This document shows positions 60,099-64,000 of a DNA stretch of 64,000 bases, in pieces. The number at the start of each line of letters is the position of its first letter. The first letter of the stretch is position 1. A program made the position numbers and the translations under genes. The notes beneath the pieces are model-generated. The model saw only the letters and a list, made by a program, of their open reading frames with translations. It had not been told where the DNA came from and ran no database searches. Source of the DNA: Hevea brasiliensis (Eukaryota; Streptophyta; Magnoliopsida; Malpighiales; Euphorbiaceae); assembly GCF_030052815.1 (NCBI RefSeq), contig NC_079496.1, forward strand, positions 66,577,652 through 66,641,651, in the 5' to 3' direction.

Positions 60099-60190
60099 GG
60101 AAAGTGTTTCCACTGCCAACAGGAAAGTGTTTCCATTGCTAACAGGAAAGTGTTTCCATTGCTAGTAAGAAAGTGTTTCCACTGGCCAGA
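60099..60190 (+). repeat. 23-24-bp tandem repeat replacing the zinc knuckle
   Basis: Four units of gaaagtgtttccattgctaac(ag) starting near 60099, 60122, 60145 and 60168. The first encodes CFHC of the knuckle; the His and final Cys are lost in the repeat. It sits at the edge of the protease deletion. Confidence 0.9.
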
Positions 60191-61170
60191 GTATAGCAAT
60201 CTAAATGAATGCAATGCCATGGTGAAAACCAACTCAAGTTCAAAATATATTTGGCACTTAAGGTTATGTCATGTTGCAGAAGATAGGATTGCAAAATTGG
60301 AGAAAATGGGGATTTTATCCTCATTGGGCTCTGAGCCTACTCCAACTTGTGAATCTTGCCTTCAGGGCAAAATGACTAGATCACCCTTTGTTGGACAAGG
60401 GCTAAGAGCTGAAAATATTTTGGAGCTAATACATAGTGATGTATGTGGTCCATTTAAAGAAATGGCTAGAGGGGGCTTTCATTATTTTATTACCTTTACT
60501 GATGATAAATCAAGATTTGGGTATTTGTATTTGATGAAATACAAACATGAATCCTTTGAAAAGTTCAAAGAATTTAAATCTGAAGTAGAAAATCAAACAG
60601 GAAAAAAATATTAAAGCTCTTCGATCAGATCGTGGAGGTGAATATTTGAGTACTGAATTTGATGAATACTTGAGAGAGCATGGCATTGTTTCTCGGTGAC
60701 TCCTCCAGAACGCCACAAGAATGGTGTATCCGAAAGGAGAAATCGTACCCTATTGGATATGGTACGTAGTATGATGAGCTATCTTGATATGCCAATCTCC
60801 TTTTGGGGATTTGCATTAGAATCGACTTTATATATTCGAATAGGATTCCATCAAAATCGCTTTCTTCCACACCTTATGAGATATGGCATGGAAGAAAACC
60901 AAGTCTTAAGCATGTTAAGATTTGGGGTTGTCCACTTATATCAAAAAGTGAACACCGATAAATTGGAGACCGGATCGTAAAGAGGTCAATTTGTTGGATA
61001 TCCAAAAGATAGTTTTGGATATTATTTTTATTTGCCTACTTCACAAAAGGTTGTGATAAGTAGAGATGCCACATTTCTTGAACAACGGTTTGTTCAAGAA
61101 GGAGGCAAAGGAAGGCAAATAGAGTTAGAATTGGAGAATTCGACCAACCAATGGTCAGATGGATATAGAT
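60191..61170 (+). pseudogene. copia-B integrase (protease absent), broken
   Basis: Directly after the repeat comes LNECNAMVKTNSSSKYIWHLRLCHVAEDRIAKLEKMG (zinc region, H..H), CESCLQGKMTRSPFVGQG and HSDVCGPFKEMARGGFHYFITFTDDKSRFGYLYLMKYKHESF. A frame change near 60605 precedes the second Asp region, and another near 60700 precedes VSERRNRTLLDMVRSMMSY with the catalytic Glu intact, unlike copia-A. 60820-60985 is shifted again. Against copia-A about 500 bp containing the whole protease is missing, so this element cannot mature its own polyprotein. Several shifts coincide with CAG/CTG-to-CG changes. Confidence 0.88.
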
Positions 61171-62257
61171 CCATCTAGTCAACCTATACCCATTGATGAA
61201 ACTTCTACACTGTTCCTCGTAGAACAACTGGGTATCTCACCCACCAGTGAGATATGGTTTTCTTCATGAAGAAGAACAAGAGTTGTCTACTCATGAAGAA
61301 GTAGATCATGGAGATGATCCACTTACCTATGAAGAAGCTATATCAGATATAGACTCTTCAAAATGGATTGATGCTATGAAATCCGAGATTGATTCCATGT
61401 ATAAGAATCAAGTTTGGGATCTTGTTGACCCACCTAAAGGAATTGAACCTCTACGCAACAAATGCGTATTCAAGAAGAAAATTCGATCTGATGGAAAGGT
61501 AGAGACCTATAAGGCAAGGCTAGTAGCGAAAGGGTTTCGCCAAAGGAAAGGAATAGACTATGAGGAGACTTTCTCGCCTGTTGCCATGCTTAAATCAATT
61601 AGGATTTTATTAGCAATAGCTGCATACTATGATTATGAGATTTGGCAGATGGATGTCAAAATAGCTTTTCTTAATGGATACATTGAAGAAAACATTTTCA
61701 TGGAACAACCTAAGGGATTTGAATCCCAAGATGGTTCCAAGGTATGCAAGCTAAAGCGATCCATTTATGGGTTGAAACAAGCTTCGAGGAGTTGGAACAT
61801 CCGTTTTGATGAAGCCATTAAATCTTTTGGTTTTATCAAAAATGAGGATGAGCCATGTGTATATAAGAAGGTTAGTGACAGTGCTATCACTTTCCTTGTC
61901 TTATATGTTGATGACATACTGTTGATGGGTAATGATACAGGTATGTTGACAACTATAAAGGTATGGTTGTCAAATACATTCTCCATGAAAGACTTAGGGG
62001 AGGCAACCTATATTCTTGGGATTCGCATCTATAGAGATAGAGCGAAAAGAATACTTGGTTTATCCCAAAGTCTATACTTGGAAAAGGTGTTAAAGAGGTT
62101 TAACATGCTTGATTCCAAGAGAGGATTGTTACCAGTGAGACATGGTATCCATCTTTCTAAAGAGATGTCTCCAAAGACACCTGAAGAAAGAGATAAGATG
62201 GCGAGATTCCATATGCTTGGCTATTGGAAGTTTAATGTATGCAATGTTGTGTACTAG
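61171..62257 (+). pseudogene. copia-B reverse transcriptase
   Basis: A 336-residue open frame from 61247 contains KWIDAMKSEIDSMYKNQVW (39-57), CVFKKKIRSDGKVETYKARLVAKGFRQR, SPVAMLKSIRILLAIAAYY, the first catalytic Asp in QMDVKIAFLNG (Asp136), KRSIYGLKQASRSW and the active site YVDDILLMGND (220-230), then MKDLGEATYILGI. RVT_2-type RT copying element RNA. It ends at a frame change (KMARFHMLGYW) close to the point where copia-A is fused to gypsy-A. The fingers and palm look intact; NKC replaces the NKW seen in copia-A. Confidence 0.93.
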
Positions 62258-62882
62258 GCCTGATATCGCATATCTCGTTAGTTTGACTAGCGGTATCAAT
62301 CCAATCCAGTTTGGAACATGGATAGTATCAAGAATATCCTTAAGTACTTGAGAAGAACTAAGGATTTATTCTTGATTTATGGAGGTGGAGACTTGCAATT
62401 GGATGGTTATACTGATTCTGATTTCCAATCAGATATCGATGATAGAAAGTCTACCTCTAGATATGTGTTCATTTGTAATGGAGGTGCAGTCAGTTGGAAG
62501 AGTTCCAAACAGAGCACGACTGCAGATTCCACTACTGAGGCTGAGTATATTCTCGCATCGATCTCGCAAAGAAAGTCGCTTGGATAAAGAAGTTCGTGAC
62601 AGAACTTACAGTAGTTCCTTCCATTGAGTCAGCAGTTCCACTACACTGTGACAATAATGGAGCAGTCATACAGGCTAAGGAACTAAGGTCTCACCAAAAT
62701 CCAAACACATAGAAAGGCACTACCACATTATCAGACATATAGTTGGGCAAAGGCGATATAGCCATGCAGAAAATAGCATCAGCTAAAAATCCAGCTGATC
62801 CATTCACTAAGCCTATGTCACAGACTCAGTTAGACCGATATCTTGAGAAGATAGGTCTAAGATATTATAATGAATGGCTCTA
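62258..62882 (+). pseudogene. copia-B RNase H, broken
   Basis: After the shift the sequence continues LMYAMLCTRPDIAYLVSLTS, then from 62318 IKNILKYLRRTKDLFLIYGGGDLQLDGYTDSDFQSDIDDRKSTSRY (the first acidic residues), NGGAVSWKSSKQSTTADSTTEAEYI (TEAEY with the catalytic Glu). It goes on, through further shifts, to CDNNGAVIQAKE and the C-terminal ADPFTKPM and YLEKIGLRYY before the PPT. The stretch at 62550-62590 has several TCG/CGA triplets where copia elements commonly encode AAKEAVW. It would degrade the RNA strand during cDNA synthesis. Confidence 0.85.
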
Positions 62883-62883
62883 G

Positions 62884-62897
62884 TGCTAGTGGGAGAT
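62884..62897 (+). promoter_or_regulatory. polypurine tract of copia-B
   Basis: tgctagtgggagat directly before the 3' LTR; agtgggagattgtt is a usual copia arrangement. Confidence 0.8.
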
Positions 62898-64000
62898 TGT
62901 TAGTAGTATGCCCTAGAGCATATCATTTAGTATGTATCTTGTACATATTTTAATAATAAAAGGCATTTCCACTTTTCCGTTTACATAATATATTTATGTG
63001 TAATAGAAAAGGTCCATTGATATTTTGTTAGAAATATTATTCTTAAGTTGTTAAGAATATGAGTGACAATATTTCTAGCACAAAGTATCATAAATAGGTT
63101 CACAATCGAGGATACTTCATAATAAGGACATGACTTATCCAGAAAGATTGTATTCTTGTTTGTTCCCAAGTTATTTATATGAGATATAAATAAGATGGAA
63201 TGGTGAGTCTCATGCCATATAACAAACATGATAGGCACTTATAAATGATAAGTAGGCCGAACCAGTGACACTTATGACAAGCACATGGAGTTTACTCTTG
63301 TCAATGTTTTGTCATAAATCATATCGATGCATATAATCTTTAGACTGAGATAGCATGATTATCTTGTATATAGGTAGTTTGAGTTTGATCTCGCTTTCAT
63401 ACTTGTACTATGTATGGGTATATGGGCATGTGTTGGCTCTGCTAGTTATATATGGAGGTAGGTGTTGATCAAGATGGAATCTGTTCCTCTAAGTAAATAG
63501 AGTTAAAATCCTATGTTCATTTAATTGTTCTTGATGTTTCAAGTTCTGGCAGACAGATATATTTATTCAGAAAAGAGTATCTGATGATAAAAATAATTTA
63601 TTCAAGAAATCGAATTAAAAGACAAAAAAAAATTCATAGCAAATATAGTTAGAAATAAACCATGACTCGGCTTGATTTGGGATTTTGTAACAGAGAGATT
63701 CTAGTGCATGGTAACATATGATTATAGGTTCATTTAAGGTAAATCTTATTACTAATTGGGTGGTCATGGCATGCTATGCTAGGTGTTAACCATGGTCTAT
63801 GAGGTTCATAAAATGATTTAGAGAAATCATTTATGGTAAGAAAGAGTTCTGATGATATTAAGAGTTGATATCATTTCTCATTGCCAATTAGTGATGAGCC
63901 TAGTAAGTCACACACATACACAAGTTATCACCTAATTAAATATGATTTAATTAATTAATTAAAGAGTTTAATTGATTAATTAAATATGTTTGGTTTGCAA
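62898..64000 (+). repeat. copia-B 3' LTR, first 1103 bp (cut by window edge)
   Basis: TGTTAGTAGTATGCCC, colinear with 55447 onward. It is close to identical up to about 63325, then more divergent around 63540-63680, where several differences follow the CAG/CTG pattern. Confidence 0.93.

Overview
The window looks like plant nuclear DNA, probably from a eudicot tree or shrub. It is AT-rich, dominated by LTR retrotransposons, and holds one recognisable host gene, a MIR167 microRNA locus. The families present fit a repeat-rich dicot; Euphorbiaceae is a guess I cannot test here.

Layout. (1) 1-5519: gypsy-A, a minus-strand Ty3/gypsy chromovirus (Tekay/Del-like) with 3' LTR fragment, chromodomain, integrase, RNase H/RT, protease, gag, PBS and a truncated 5' LTR. 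It is fused through a 7-bp microhomology to (2) 5513-14233: copia-A, a minus-strand Ty1/copia element. Copia-A is split by (3) a perfect solo LTR at 6665-10204 with TSD tcctt. (4) 14234-40054: a tandem Tat-like gypsy array in the order internal, LTR (17551-20453), PBS and internal, LTR (37142-40054). Both internal copies carry the same large pol deletion and satellite-like repeats before each LTR. The second internal region is interrupted at 20641-32313 by (5) gypsy-B, a complete plus-strand Tekay-like element with near-identical 3.1-kb LTRs, joined directly to (6) a Cassandra TRIM whose LTRs carry a 5S rRNA-like domain. (7) 40055-44120: host sequence with MIR167 and microsatellites. (8) 44121-47910: a minus-strand solo LTR with TSD acttg. 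(9) 47916-52084: decayed gypsy LTR and gag sequence and unassigned retroelement-like DNA. (10) 52085-55446: the 5' part of an LTR of the same family as the first solo LTR, interrupted by (11) copia-B, 55447 to the window end, a plus-strand relative of copia-A lacking its protease.

Main points for follow-up. Both Tekay-like elements have a 74-75 nt GT...AG segment inside integrase whose removal restores the expected frame, so a conserved intron is likely. Gypsy-B and Cassandra together, but not gypsy-B alone, are flanked by a 5-bp duplication (atgct), which suggests co-integration. Near-identical repeat copies differ repeatedly at CAG/CTG sites (CAG to CGA or CGG, CTG to TCG or CG). This pattern coincides with many of the gypsy-B frameshifts and may be a consensus error at CHG-methylated sites. 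If so, gypsy-B could be less broken than it appears.
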